Assembly: GCA_947646735.1 (NCBI GenBank)
Contig: CANTFK010000006.1
Span: 59,808-123,807 of the forward strand
Direction: 5' to 3'
Origin: Peronospora farinosa
Lineage: Eukaryota; Oomycota; Peronosporomycetes; Peronosporales; Peronosporaceae
DNA: 64,000 nucleotides
The notes beneath the pieces are model-generated. The model searched no databases, had not been told where the DNA came from, and saw only the letters and a program-made list of their open reading frames with translations. Both the position numbers and the translations under genes were made by a program. Shown here one piece after another: positions 8,600 through 21,087 of this stretch (within the stretch, counting starts at the first letter, position 1; each line of letters begins with the position of its first letter).

Positions 8600-11500
8600 A
8601 GACTCCGTAAGAAAGGAGCACGCCTATCACCGAGACGACGAAAATCACGTCAAAAAGCTGATGCAGATGATTCCATAGCGACGGAATCCGTATGTGCGCT
8701 TAAATATGTGGAGGGATCTCCACATCGTGGCCGCTACATTAAGGTAGCGAGCCCGCCGTGCACTGCTGCAGAGATCACATCTTTATCAGACCTTTCATGG
8801 AAAAATTTCCTTCATGACCTCAAGGCCGGCGACATCGAGCAAGTGTGCGTCGTTTCAACCACCGAAGCAGCCAGTTAAGAAGGTCTGAAGGCTCGCCCAA
8901 AGAGCGCCAAGCCTAAATCAGCGCGCGAAGAACGCTTTGGGGTACAGTCTTGGGACGCTATTCGTGCTTCGGGCAACCCTGTATATGATATCACCCGTGA
9001 GTACGCCGATATTTTCCCGGAGAAAATTCCAGTTGAGCTTCCGGCGAATCGTGGTGTGCGGCACGAGATAGATCTCGTGCCAGGATCGGAATATTGCGTG
9101 AAACGGCATTGGCCGTTACCGCGTTAAAGTCATCGCTATTAATGAATTTTCGAGGGTCGCCGCAAGGCTGGCAATGTCCGCGAGAGTATCTCGCCACATT
9201 CGAGCCCGACTTTATGTGTGAAGAAAGCCACCGGCGGTTGGCGCATTGTGCACGCCTTCAAAAAGCTTAGTGACGCCACGATCCCGGCTCAAACGCCTAT
9301 TCCTCGAAAAAACATGGTATTGAAGACCATATCCGGGAGCGAGATGTACAGCGCCATAGATCTGACAGACGGCTTCTATCAGATCCTCATAAGATACAGT
9401 GAAATTCCGTTAACTGCGGTAAGCACCCCAAGCGGGATGCTTTGGGAGTGACTAGTCATGCCACAAAGTCTTAAGAACGCTCCAGATACGTTCACTCGGA
9501 TGGTGACACAAGTACTTCGTCCACTTCGCGACTTTGCACCGAGCTACTTTAACGACATTTTTGTTCACAGCCGCGCTGAGCAAAAGCTCAGCGCTACGGA
9601 AGTACACCTTCGACACTTGAAGCAGATGTTTCAAGTTATGCGCGAGAATAAAATGTATGCGAATTTGAAGAAATGTGTCTTCTGCGCTCCAGAGATTCCA
9701 GTACTAGGTTGCTACGTCAGCAAGGAAGGTTTCCGCGCTGATCCTCAAAGATCTCATCGATCTGTTCCTGGCCAACGACCAGGAACCAAACTGAATTACG
9801 TCAATGGCTCGGTCTGGCGAATCACTTGCATACGTATACGAGGAATCATGCTGAGCTAATTTAGCCATTATCGACTTTGCTCAAGAAAGACGCAGTATGG
9901 TTATGGAAGGCAGAGCATCAATCTGCCTTCGACTCCGTGAAGAAAAGCTTTTTCGAGGCACCTGTATGCTACCTGATGACTCCAAGCCATTCCAGGTCGT
10001 ATCTGACGCGATAAAATTTGCTATAGGATGTGCCCTCATTTTATTTGATGACGAGGGTCGAGAGCGCGTCGTGAGCTTTCAATCACGACAGATGAAACAT
10101 GCCGAGAAAAATTATCCAGTACACGACAAGGAACTTTTGACTATGCGTTACGCGCTAATCAAGTAGAGAGTATATTTGCTCGGCGAAAAGATGTTTCTAT
10201 CTTCACAGATCACGCATCATTGCGTACCGCCGTCAAGAGTCCTCACTTGTCCCAGCGTATGGCACGGTGGTTGTCATTCTTCGACGAGTATACTTTTGTG
10301 GCTCATTACAAGCGTAGCAAGAACAACATTCTCGCTGACGCGCTTTCTCTTCGTCCTGATTACGATCCTAGGCGCGACATGGATCATCAAACGGAGCATG
10401 TTGATGACGATGATATCTGTGCGTGTTGTATTGAGCTGGGGCTCAATGCGATATTTCAAACTCAAATCGCTGAATCATACGCGAATGATTCCTTCTATGC
10501 AGGAATCATCAATTATCTTAGGAACCCGAGCAAATTTTCACTCGCGAAGTTAACGAAACCAACACGCGACTACATCAAGTGGTACGCGCTTGACGGACCG
10601 TTGATGAAGTACACGATGGACGTCTTTGATTCACCGCGCGTCGTCATGCCTGCTGCTGATGATCTTCGAGCCTTATTGGTTCATGAATTTCTCGAAAGTC
10701 CAGCTGACGAACACCTGGGTCGCGAGAAGACGTTTGCAGCTATTTCTCGCGTATTTTTCTGGCCGAGAATGTATAAGTACATCCAGAAATGGGTGCGCTC
10801 CTGTGAAACCTGTAAGCGTGTGAAGCCTGCGCCGTCTTCAAAAGTCCCATTGCGTCCGCTTCCATTTGCTACGGAAGCCTGGCGCGCGGTCAGCATAAAT
10901 TTTAACTTTGGCCTTCCACTGGATGAAACCAAACCCACGGGCGTATTGGTGTTAGTAGATCGATTCGGCAAAATGGTGCAATTTTCTCCCTGATCTCCGC
11001 TAACATTACGGCGGAGACGAAAGCAAAGATCTTCATTGATCTTATCCTAAGGCATCACGGCTTGACGGAACCTATTGTCTCGGACCGCGAATCGAATATA
11101 ACTTCGGCTTTCTGGGCCGAATTATTTGATCTACTTGGCACGCGACTGCTAACGTCTACGGCGGTCAATACAGAGACGGATGGGAAAACGGAGAGTGTGG
11201 ACAGAGTGCTCGAAGATGTTTTGCGCAGTTATGCAAAATTGTTCTTGTTATAAAATTCGTTTCTTCTACTTGCAGAGTTTGCAATCAACAATGCGGTCCA
11301 TGCGTCAACCAGGTTGACGCATGGACCTTTTTATGTGAACAATGCGAGGCATCCTCGTGTTCCGACGCTACTTGCTCTCTCAGCTTTGGAGTACCCAGTC
11401 TCAAAGTTTGGTGGGGAAGTATTTACCGATGGAATTGCGCCGAAACTATTGATGATTGATTACGATGACGATATGGTTGCTGCTGACGCAACTAATGCTG

Positions 11501-11990
11501 GTAATTTTGTGGCCAACGGCATATCGACTCCTGCCGCGACGCATTCCATCGCGTCTCCCGTTGCTAATTTTGCTACTCTTCGCCTGTAAGTTCGGCTGCA
11601 GTAACCGGATCTCTACTATTACGACAAGGAATCACGCGTTTTGTGCGTGATGCATTACAAGAGGCAGTCGAAAAGCAAAAGGAGAATGCAAACAGAAGAG
11701 GTCAAAAGAATATGTTAGCATTTCGAGAAGGTGACGGAGGATTTTTATCAACAAGTGGATTACCGAACACCTCAGTGACAAATTTGGGCGCTAATAAGTT
11801 AGCGCCAAGATATATTGGCCCATTTCGGGTTGTTAAGGTGCATGGTGACGCTTATACGCTACTTATATCTACATCTATGCGTTTTGCACCCGAAGTTCTA
11901 TGTAGGGCGCCTCAAGGCCTACCTACCAGCAGATCTCCCTTCGAATCTTCCCTGCTCTTCTGTGCCGGCTTAAAATCCGACATCCCTTGA
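8600..11990 (+). pseudogene. Element 1 pol: spacer, RT, RNase H, integrase (chromovirus, decayed)
   Basis: In order: a conserved pre-RT spacer (YVEGSPHRGRYI, SWKNFLHDLK), the RT N-terminus (YADIFPEKIPVELPANRG), RT palm (SAIDLTDGFYQI), the catalytic box changed to YFNDIFVHSRA (YxDD has lost its first Asp), RNase H (QVVSDAIKFAIGCALI, AHYKRSKNNILADALS), the HHCC integrase knuckle (HEFLE...CETCKRVK, about 10680-10830), an IN core fragment (VSDRESNITSAFW) and the GPF/Y module (YIGPFRVVKV, about 11800). The frame changes at least six times and stops are frequent. With the gag half at 6755-7933 this is one Ty3/Gypsy chromovirus split by the local inversion. Confidence 0.88.
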
Positions 11991-12259
11991 CGACAACGCT
12001 GACGACTGCTGGGACCAAGCCCTGCCCGAACGCGTGCAGACTCTTTCTGCTGATGTCCTCCGAACGCAGTCGTCTCAAATTGACGTAGCCGCTCAACCAG
12101 TACCAGCTGCTCACGTCGAGTCCTCTCAGCAGCCTCAGTCGCAGCATCCGCACGATCTTGAGCTCTCTCAGCCATCTCGCGAGCATCAAGTAGGGCGTTC
12201 TTCGACTCTTCGACTTCAGCGCGAAGAAGACGCAGCTCATCATTCGACTGTACATGCAT
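11912..12259 (-). CDS. Antisense coiled-coil ORF in element 1
   Basis: A 115-codon minus-strand ORF within a plus-strand element, lying between the GPF/Y module and the chromodomain. It has a strong heptad-type composition (DELRLLRAEVEESKNALLDA, AERAQDRADAATEAAERT) and TRREQLVLVERLRQFE. Element 2 has a related antisense peptide in the same place (TRQSNFELLERVRVLE). The sense strand also reads through here as a Gln/Ser-rich spacer in frame with the chromodomain, so the region may be dual-coding or the antisense ORF may be incidental. Confidence 0.4.
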   Translation of the reverse strand: MHVQSNDELRLLRAEVEESKNALLDAREMAERAQDRADAATEAAERTRREQLVLVERLRQFETTAFGGHQQKESARVRAGLGPSSRQRCRQGMSDFKPAQKSREDSKGDLLVGRP

Positions 12260-12349
12260 ACGATTGTGTGAATCGGCACTCTTCGCCAGGGATCGTTCGT
12301 CGTGATGCTCCTATACCCTTGATTGATACATCGGGTGCGCGACGTTAAA

Positions 12350-12708
12350 TTGTTGACCGTATTGTCGATCACGAGAATCATAAGCCCCAGGCGCCGACTA
12401 ATGACTCGGAGCCCACGAAGAATCATGTCGAGAAACATTACAGGGTCCGCTGGTTGGGATATTCGCCGACGGACGATACATGGGAACCTTTAAGTATGCT
12501 GGCTCAGGATGTTCAAGACTTGGTCGAGGATTATGAGTCTCGTAGGAAGACGGCGACCGCGAGCGATGCTACCGACTCCAACTCCAATCTCGCGATCCGT
12601 GATACTCGCGAGCAACAGAACTATTACTACGAGGATTTGAGCGATTCCGAGATTTATTGTGAGGCTCGGAAAACATGGATGGTAAGACAGTTGTTTGCGA
12701 CTACGTGA
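12350..12708 (+). pseudogene. Element 1 chromodomain (pol C-terminus)
   Basis: After one in-frame stop near 12348, the plus frame encodes a chromodomain core YRVRWLGYSPTDDTWEPLSM followed by an acidic helix. This is the C-terminal extension of integrase that defines chromoviruses and is thought to guide insertion to modified chromatin. It continues to a stop at 12708 after a Ser/Asp-rich tail. Confidence 0.8.
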
Positions 12709-12737
12709 AATGCCATAGCAAATCGAATTTGACGCAC

Positions 12738-12798
12738 TTGGGGATCGAACCAGCTACATCACGATCAAAAAGTCAGTTGTAAACCACTACACCAATTG
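12738..12798 (-). repeat. tRNA-like fragment (Pol III A and B boxes)
   Basis: The minus strand contains TGGTGTAGTGGTTTAC (A-box-like) and about 30 nt later GGTTCGATCCC (B box). The presumptive anticodon arm (around CTTTTTG) pairs poorly and no acceptor stem closes, so it is not a functional tRNA. It is probably a remnant of a tRNA-derived SINE or a tRNA pseudogene inside the 3' region of element 1. No target duplication was found. Confidence 0.4.
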
Positions 12799-13092
12799 AA
12801 TGATAGCTAGCGAAGAGCTTTTTTACAAGTTTACGGAATTTCAGATGATTAGCCTCGATAAGGCTGTATAGCGTCCACGGTCACAAAGCCTCGTCCCTGA
12901 CCCACGGTGCGTGCTACCTGTAGTTCGTACAGTGTTGTTTCGTTAGGTAAATCCTTGAGCGCGCGGACAGGCTCCAAGCTGCTCAGTTGTGTGTCACTGA
13001 GCACGTTCGAGGTTGCGTCCTTGAAGTTTTGATGAAATTTTTTTATTTATGTTAATGTGCGTACGATGTAGTAAGCACAACTTAAAGGGGGG

Positions 13093-13411
13093 AGTAATGA
13101 AATGGAAAACCTATCACATAAGTAGTTATAGAAACATACATAATTACATAAGTATGCATAGGGTAGTATCCGATTAGCTGATACTGCGCGTCATTTTATT
13201 ATTGGTTCATTATTGTTGTGCCAGACCCAATAATAAGCCAATGATATATCGACCTCCATTTGGGTGGTTCCCATGAGCTAGGAAACATATTCACACTTAC
13301 TGCGAAAAAAACAAAACAAAAACAAAAACAGAGTAACATTTACGAGTTAATTAAGAGCGCTCCCTCAACGAACTTTAGTGTAAGACGGTAACAGGTCCTG
13401 TTCCCGTTACA
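13093..13411 (+). mobile_element. Element 1 3' LTR with polypurine tract
   Basis: This aligns with the reverse complement of 7945-8255. A polypurine tract (TAAAGGGGGGAG) abuts its left end at about 13083-13094, the position expected for the plus-strand primer of a plus-oriented element. The LTR ends CCCGTTACA. No 5-bp target duplication could be matched, as expected after the inversion. Confidence 0.8.
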
Positions 13412-15005
13412 AGAAGCCACTTAGCTCTACGGAACTAATCAAACGACTACGAAGGCAAACATTTTTACAAAAACTAGGAGGAACTTCTAGTCTACAAGTA
13501 ATAGCTTAAGGTGTAGAGAACCAACACAAAGAGTACAAGAACAAGCTAGGAGCTTAAAGGTTCAGAGAACCAACGCACGAAGTGCACATGAGCCAAGTAA
13601 GAGAACCTTGAGACCTTTAACTCAAAATGAGAACAAATTTATTTATGCATTAAGATTTCATGAATATTTCTACTCTAAGTACTGTACACTAGATTAATTA
13701 CTATTATCGTCATTATAATATGCCATCGTCTGTATCTGGATATGGAATCATCCAACCATCAGTGTATGTTGTACTTAGTACTACTGTATCAATTATGAAA
13801 CTGATACCGATAGTATAAGGTATAGCTAATACCTAATGATATCACTCATCTATAATTTGGAATTATGTAATCGCGTTACGCGAGCCGTCTTGCCATTAAA
13901 GTAGCTCAACCTCCGCATGCGTCGGCTTATCTCTCTTCTCTACATTTTTTCTTTTCTCGCAAGGAATCATAAAGCGGCGCGCGACAGAAGCGTCGCGCTG
14001 AAGGCCATCCAAGATGCACGATCCTTTGCACACATGCAAAGGAGGTGCAGGGTTGGGGCCTGTCGATGGAGGTTTCCAGCGGCAAATATCTTGCTTGGAT
14101 CCTTTGGATGTCTATCTTGTCAAGAAGTCCTACCCAGGGAGGGTCTCTTGTTGCTTGCACCTGGAACAAAGGATTAAGCAAGCGTACCTTAGCGGAGATG
14201 CCGGGACTTCGGTCGTGGCGGCGTACATCGTGGCGGCGTACATCGTGGCGGCTTGACTAGCGGATGGGGGTGAGAGACACAAGAGAGAGGTGCGTAGAAG
14301 GAGAAGACCGACCAAAACTGACGGATGTGGCGGAAGCATTCGTCCAAGGCCTGAACATCTTACTACCTATTTTTATAAAAGGATCGGTATTAAAAATGCA
14401 TGATAAGCAATATAGAACCTCAATCGTAATGAAGGTTCGGGTGATGATGTTACAACCAATGTGTGACCTCGTTGCACCCTACCCCAACTTGACTATCGTT
14501 CCCATAGAAGTCATTCGACACCTTTTTTTGGGTAGTGCTTTAGCGAACATCAAACATCACATTTGTTTGTGGCATACATAATGAGTCCGGCACCAAGTCA
14601 AATACATTTCGGGATCTCAGTGAAGGACATCTCGACGAAGCGGTTGGAAACGAAAGTGACACTGTCTTGATGGGACCCGATGGGTCCCCGCTAACCACAC
14701 TTGAGTGTGAAGAACTAGTCATGCACCAAATTTGTACCCTGAACGTGGTACTGCGAATGCGCTAACAGCGCTACGCGATCCTCCTGACATATTGTCAGCG
14801 GTAACGGTTATTACCCTGTTCGATGAGCAACAACAACGGACCGTTGACCAAGAAGAAGGCGCAAAGCGCCGGTCAAAGAATATGACTAGACTTTAGGGAC
14901 ACAGAAATATAAGTTCAATCCTCTCTGTGGAAGAGAGCTTTAAGGGAGGTATCTGGTCATTCCCTCAGGCCGGGACATTGGGCCTGAGGCAACTTATTCG
15001 GAGGA
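13412..15005. other. Gene-free degenerate sequence
   Basis: No convincing gene. An AT-rich stretch (13620-13870) is followed by GC-richer sequence with a small tandem repeat of GTGGCGGCGTACATC (about 14216-14256, three units). Short plus-strand ORFs at 14014-14581 lack recognisable motifs. Most likely old retroelement debris. Confidence 0.4.
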
Positions 15006-15327
15006 TGTCGCTACGCGAACGGCTTTGAGACAACGGTATCTATAACCCAAGTATTAAGTACTGAGTAAACTTAATTCTGATATTTGAATTTGCTTTGCTT
15101 CGTACTAATTACGAAGAGTATTTAGTCGCAATAAATACGCCCGTATTCCCGCCTTTTGGGAACCGCCCATTATCAGGTTTATATATAATTTGTCCATATT
15201 GGGTCTTTAAAACAAATAATGAACCAATAATAAATTTCCACGCTGTGCCCGCTATTTGGGCACAGCACCTGTCTACAAATGAAATTATTGTTTCTTTTTA
15301 TGTTATATATGCAACGTGGCCCATTAC
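15006..15327 (-). mobile_element. Element 2 3' LTR (minus orientation)
   Basis: On the minus strand a polypurine tract GAGAAGGGGGGTGA (about 15328-15343) is followed directly by TGTAATGGGCC, an LTR start related to the element 1 LTRs (shared TTATTATTGGTTCATTATT). The left boundary near 15006 is estimated from the length of the related LTRs and is uncertain. It marks the 3' end of the minus-strand chromovirus that extends up to about 20966. Confidence 0.6.
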
Positions 15328-15690
15328 ATCACCCCCCTTCTCAAAAACAGCACTCACCAACCGAGAGTGCTCAACTGTCGAAGCTCCAACTTTCACAAAC
15401 GAACAGGCGATGTTCGAGCATACGACTCCCAACACTTCAGCACTCCCAATCACCATTAGCGGAAGTGCTACCACCAACATTATGGCGTAACAACTCATAC
15501 CTTGGCCACTGTATGATTTGTCCGGGCCGCGCTTCAGACTCACTGGTAACGATGCAGGACTAGCTCCGGCGTTTTCGTAAACTGCTTGAGAAGAGTTTCG
15601 CTGGAGTCGGATACGAAGCCCTGCAACGTTCCTGGTGCGCCTTCATCCGAAATAAAATTGGATTCTCGTGGATGGTAGCAGCTTCCAACT

Positions 15691-16218
15691 GTGCCTCACC
15701 AATCGAGGAAGAACTTCGCGCCGATCGCTCCATCGGCCCGCTACGCGAAACAGTGTGCGATAAATGCTTGGAATGAGGACCGCCTCTACTTCGTTCATTT
15801 CAACGAAGGATGCCAATCTTGTGACTCGGTGCCACGTCCAACTCATGACGAGTGGCGACGACACATCGCTGAGTGTCCACACAGCGAACGCAAACGATGT
15901 TGAATTGCAAAGTATGAGCGAAGTCTGAGCGAACTGATGACCGCAGTCATTTGTGGTGCGTCTCGCTGGCAGCACCACTCGCGACAGCGGAGTCAATCTA
16001 CGCTGAATAGTCAGGGCAGGAGAGTGACACGTTCGCCTACCCGTCCTGCTGCGAGGTTCTCGTCTCGTGGTCGTGGTGATATATATTCACCACGACGTTC
16101 TCATTTACGTCATCGTTATTGTTCTCGACGGCGTGAGTCGCCAACCGTTCTCGTTCATCACGAGAGCATTCACGTTCACGCTCGCATCGGAGTATCCCGA
16201 CTCCATGGTCTCGCATGA
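15691..16218 (+). other. Antisense ORFs between chromodomain and 3' LTR of element 2
   Basis: Two plus-strand ORFs (15691-15903 and 15937-16218) lie in the minus-strand element 2. The first holds a Cys/His-rich segment (CQSCDSV...HDEWRRHIAECPH) that could bind zinc, and the second is Arg/Ser-rich (RSPTRPAARFSSRGRGD). The frame is broken. They might be remnants of an antisense accessory gene or a fragment of another element's gag; homology cannot settle this by eye. Confidence 0.35.
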
Positions 16219-17064
16219 CTGAACAACATCTGGAACGTCGCTAGAATAGAGGAACGCGGCTCCCTTGTATCCTGCTCGGGTGGGAATCCAACCCAGCGTA
16301 CACGATGTATGCGCGCGGATGGAACCGTTCGCTTCTCATCAGCCGACTGTAGCACAGCATAGGAGGTTTCTCGTGACCCACAATGCGGTCTATAATCGAG
16401 AGTACCTGTCGTTACGCATTCACAAGCAGTGGTGGGCCCTCGCGAGGGTACTTCTGGCGTCCTGATTGCCTAGTACAATGTCGATCAGGCTGTAAACAAG
16501 GCTGCCGATGCTCAGATGGAAGATGAAGCTCCCCTTGAGCGTGCTGCAAAGGCGGAATACTGCGAATGAGACCCGGCAGTCGAATTTTGAGCTGCTCGAA
16601 CGGGTGAGGGTTCTGGAAAGCCAGGCTCTTGGTCTTGCACAGACAGCAACGCAACCGCGCCCGATGTCATTGGCGCGTCGAGCACGACGGGAAGGTCGAT
16701 CTCACTACATACCCTGGAGCCGAAATCGGAGCGAAGCCGTGAAAAGTAGAAGGACGATATTTCTCAAGTCGTCGACGTATAACGTCGGGTGGAGTCGAGG
16801 AAACGTAGATTGTAATAGCGTCGCCAATTGCCTTCAGATCCTTGAATGGACCGATAAAGCTTAGCGCGAGTCTACTATCGTGACCGCTGAATCCCTTAGA
16901 CCTTCAGTAGACAACATTACACGATCGCCTTTTTCGAACTTGCTCATGTTCTTTCTTCCATGTTTGTCAGAGTTCTCTTTCTGCTGGTCTACCGCAGACT
17001 GTAGTGCGTCGCGTACAAACCGGGTGATGTCTTGACGTTGGAGTATAAACTCCGACACAGCCAT
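16200..17064 (-). pseudogene. Element 2 integrase C-terminus, spacer and chromodomain
   Basis: The minus strand encodes the IN C-terminal segment (QKENSDKHGRKNMSKFEKGD, matching the element 1 QKENANRRGQKN), a degraded GPF/Y module and, near 16300-16200, a chromodomain core (HRVRWVGFPPEQDTREP) parallel to the element 1 WLGYSPTDDTWEP. Several stops and frame changes intervene. A plus-strand coiled-coil ORF (16508-16864) overlaps the spacer. Confidence 0.6.
16508..16864 (+). CDS. Antisense coiled-coil ORF in element 2
   Basis: A 118-codon plus-strand ORF in a minus-strand element. The segment TRQSNFELLERVRVLESQAL resembles the antisense peptide of element 1 (TRREQLVLVERLRQFE) at the same map position. 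It is basic in the second half (LARRARREGRSH). No start context or promoter was identified. Confidence 0.35.
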   Translation: MLRWKMKLPLSVLQRRNTANETRQSNFELLERVRVLESQALGLAQTATQPRPMSLARRARREGRSHYIPWSRNRSEAVKSRRTIFLKSSTYNVGWSRGNVDCNSVANCLQILEWTDKA

Positions 17065-19697
17065 GCACTCAATTGGTCGAGGCGACTCAATCGGCGCGTA
17101 GTTGGCAGTAGGCGAAAGCTTACCCGAAGACGGGTCAAATAATGCTTGCGCAGTCCATCGAGTGTAACAAAGACGTCACTTTACATGGCGTTAATGCAGC
17201 AGGTTTCGACTTCGATCGGGTTACTACATTCGCGTCAAAATATCGTGAGCTACTCTCGATCCTTGTTTATCACCGTCATTGCCCTCCAGAGTGAAGAAAG
17301 TAGGTGCCGTGGGTCTCCCCACGGCAAGAAGAGTAGGGAACTCGAGGGTATTGATCCAACTATACAAAAAATGGCGTCAACCCAGTTAACGCGTGTACGG
17401 CATTGTTGAGTACGAGCTCAGCGAGTGGTTAAAGTGCACTCCGATTTGTGAATGACGTATCATACCTTTAAAGAACATCTCCGAGGACTCGGTTCACGCG
17501 CTCGGTTTGCCCGTCCGTTTTTAAATTGGCTGCTGTTGACATCTGCAGTTTTTTCCCGAGAAGCTCGAACAGTGAAGTTCAAAATGCGGATGTGAATCGC
17601 GATCACAGCCCGAAACAATATTTTATGGCAGGCCATGATGACGGCACACCGCATCAATAAAGTGCGCCGCGGTCTCTGTCGTGGTGTTTTTAGCGAGAAC
17701 AGGCACTAGATGTATCATCTTGCTGAATCTGTCAACAAAAATCAAGATGCCCGGCTATCGGGCGCAAGCCCGAAGATGAAGTCCATCGAAACTGATCTCC
17801 AGGCCTCTGCTGCAATTGGCAACGATCTCAGGGTAGCCTGCAACGATGGAGGTGGCTTCACTCGCTGGCAAATTTGGAGCTTTTAAGCCAAGTTGCGCAC
17901 CCACTTGTACATGTGGGACCAGAAAAGTTCTTAAGACACAGCCGAGAAATTATTTTTGCGGCCCAAATGGCCACCAGGTGTGGGCTTTGTGATACTCATG
18001 GATGATCCGAGCACGCAAATCCATGTCGTTGGCGATCACCGTGCGAGGAACATCGAATTGATTAATGCTGTCCAGAAGAAAATCTCCGTCTAAACTGTAT
18101 CGAAGAATGTGATCACACTTGGTTCGTCATAAAGCTCCTAGTTTATAATTGCTGGGAGCACGCAGATAGCCGATAATGTCCACATAATCTGAACCGCTCT
18201 TGTACGCTGCAACGTTCTCGTCGAATAAGCACAACTGCGGGTGTGAACCGAGTTAAATGAAGTGATACACACATCGCACATCGATTATCATCATCCTCGT
18301 CATCAGTCGACTGACTACTTAATGCAGTCCGAAGTTCGTAGTCGGGACGTCGTGACAGAGCGTCGATAAGAATATTAGTCTTGTCCGGCTTGTAATGTAC
18401 GACGAAGCTGTACTCGAAGAAGAATGAGAGCCATCGTGCCATTTTTTGATACAGGGATGACTCTTTATCGCTGTGCGCAGCGATGTATGGTCGAAATACA
18501 AAGCAAATGTACGTTCACCAATCAGATGCAAGCGAAATTCAATGAGTGCGTTGTGCATCGCTAACATATCCTTTATTATGAACCGGATACTTCTTCTCAG
18601 ATAGCTTCATCTGCCGTAACTGATATCTCAAGACTTGTTTACGGTCCTCATCTCAAATTGCATGAGAGAACAACCGATTGCGAAATCACTGGCATCTCAT
18701 ACCACGTGGAACGGATAAGAGTCTTCAGGTAGGACCAGCACTGGCGCTGAAGCCAGGCTTTTCTTCACTGCTTCGAAAGCTGCTTAGTGCTCGGGACGCC
18801 ACGACCATGTGGCGTCTTTCTTCAAGAGTAACGACAAAGGCTGGATGGAACCAGCATAGTTTTCTGTATACTTATGCTGGTAATTAGCCAAGCCGAGCTA
18901 CTGGCACAACTTTGAAAGGTTATTGGGCGTGGGCCAAGAACAGATTGACGACACCTTCTCTGGATCAGCTCGAACTCCCGATTTACTCACATAGCAACCC
19001 AACACTGGAATCTCCGGTGCACAAAAGATACACTTCTTGAGATCGCGTACAACTTGTTGTCCCGCATAACTTGAGACACTTGCTTCAGGTGTTGAAGGTG
19101 AACTTGGACATCGTTGAGGTTTTCCTCGGCGCGACTGTGGACGAAAATGTCGTCAAAATTACTTAGACCAAAGGTTCGAAGGGGTCTCAACACTTGAGAC
19201 ACCATGCGATTGAAAGTGTCCGGAGCGTTCATTAACCCTTGTGGCATGACCAACCACTCTTATAACATGCCACTCGGGGTGCTCACCGCTGTGAGTGGGA
19301 TATCGCTCGGTCGCATCATCATCTGATAAAAGACATCGATCAGATCGATGGTACTGAGTTTGACACTTCCTGACATGGATTTTAGCACCATGTCCTTCCT
19401 GGGGATAGTCGTTTGTGCAGTAAAACTGGCATCATTTATCTTTTTAACCGCATGTACTATCCGCCAGCCTCCCATAGCCTTCTCCACGCAGAAGGTTGGA
19501 CTCGAGTGTGGTGAGATACTCTCACGCACATGACTCGCCTTGCGGAGGCCTTCAAAAAATGCGTCAATAGACTTGACTTGATCTCGAGGCAACGGCCACT
19601 TCCGTGTCGCATAACATTTCGACCGTGACAAGAGATTAATTTCGTGTTGAAAGCCACAGTTAGCAGGAAGTTCAGCCGGGATCTTGTCCGGGAACAC
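17065..19697 (-). pseudogene. Element 2 pol: RT, RNase H and integrase remnants
   Basis: In minus-strand order: RT N-terminus (FPDKIPAELPANCG) to palm (STIDLIDVFYQMMM, 19697-19260), catalytic box NFDDIFVHSRAEEN (DD retained, preceding Tyr lost) in 19253-18987, RNase H (ALIEFRLHLIGERTFALYFD; VVHYKPDKTNILIDALSRRP, 18567-18143), then a strongly decayed integrase to 17065. The same family as element 1. Stops and frameshifts make it non-coding. Confidence 0.85.
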
Positions 19698-19721
19698 GTC
19701 TGCATACTCACGAGCGATGTC

Positions 19722-20735
19722 TTAGACAGGGTGACCAGACTCTCGCAGAGCCTCCCATGACTGTGATGCAAACCTTTCTTCACGCGCTGACTTTGGTTCA
19801 GCGCTTCGAGAACGCGCCATATGCTCCTCATTCGACACAGTAATTACCTTGTTGGTGATTAGACACACTTGTTCCACAGTGCATCCCTTAAGGTCACGTA
19901 GGAAATGCTTCCAGGAAAGCCCTGGAAGGCTTGTGATGGAAGAAACGTCACGAGGAGGACTCTCGACCTCGATATATTGGCGCCTTTGTGGGCTCCCTTC
20001 CACGTACACGATAGCGTGGACACATTCCAACGCTAAATTTTCGGTGCTGTTGTCCCCATCGCGCTTCGAGTCACTAATCGAAGCTGGCGAACCGCAGTCA
20101 GGTGATAAACCATCACTCCCCTTTAGGCACTGGATGTCCTCATTCACAATGCCGGAAACACTAGACGGGAGTAGCCCATACTCGACCGTCGACACTTGAT
20201 GTGGGAGCCCCTGCTCAACCGCAATATGCCCATGTGGAAGCCCCTGTTTAACCGCAATATGCCCATGTGGGAACCTCGGTTCGACCACAATGGGTGATGA
20301 TGGTAATTCCGGTTCGATCATCATGCTCTCGCGTAGGGACTACTGTTTGTCCACGTCACACTCGTTGGCGAGCTCTTGCTCGTCTTCACAATGCCCATGT
20401 GGGAACCTCTGCTCAACCACAATAGGTGCAGATGGGAGCCTCTGCTCAACCACAATAGGTGCAGATGGGAACCTCGGTTCAACCACTGCATTAACGTGCG
20501 GGAACCCCTGTTCAACCGCGTTAATGACGCGCAAGAACCCCTGTTCGATCGCGTCGTCGTCGTCGTCCTCCTCGCTGTGGAGCGAGGAGTCACCGTCGCT
20601 TGTGTCCCGAAGAACAGCACAAGCAGTGCAGAGAGGGTCATCGCTCGCTCTGTGTACCGCCAGCGTCTTGGAATCACGATCCACGACTGTGACGTTTGGC
20701 CAGTCATTTAAAGAAACCAAGCGATAAGTAAACAC
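19722..20735 (-). pseudogene. Element 2 pre-RT spacer and tandem-repeat linker
   Basis: Minus-strand ORFs 20340-20735 and 19722-20324 encode an Asp-rich stretch ([15 protein letters not shown]), then repeats of about 11-13 residues built on VEQ(G/R)(L/F)P followed by HGHIA or SAPIV, then the conserved spacer (YVEGSPQRRQYIEV, LSWKHFLRDLKG) that also precedes RT in element 1. One stop separates the two ORFs. Confidence 0.65.
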
Positions 20736-20966
20736 TTAACTGACGTCGATCTTGCGTCGACGTCTCACTGATTTGGTTAACCTATTCGATTTGGGGATTT
20801 TAGCGTGCCAGTTATGGCATGCATAGGATGAATCGAATGCATAATTTATTGCAATCACCAAAAAATCATCATTTCTACCAAAACCGTTAAACGTATACGG
20901 CAACGAACGATACGCGAATTGGTTTCTCATCAGCCAACTTGACGAAGACTTTGCCGGGTCCCCCAC
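20736..20966 (-). pseudogene. Element 2 truncated protease end
   Basis: The minus-strand ORF carries SLPYTFNGFGRNDDFLVIAI, which corresponds to the region after the protease active site of element 1 (LPYTFDSF). The active-site DSGA, gag and the 5' LTR are missing: element 2 is truncated here, about 120 bp before the element 3 LTR. Confidence 0.5.
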
Positions 20967-21087
20967 GGACCTGAATGCTAGGAGGCAGCATCGATAAAAA
21001 AATTCACAAAAGAAATTACTCGTCGCTTCTGAGTCAAGAAGTGCTCGTAAAGGTCACCGGACACCGGCGACATGTAAATGACAATAA

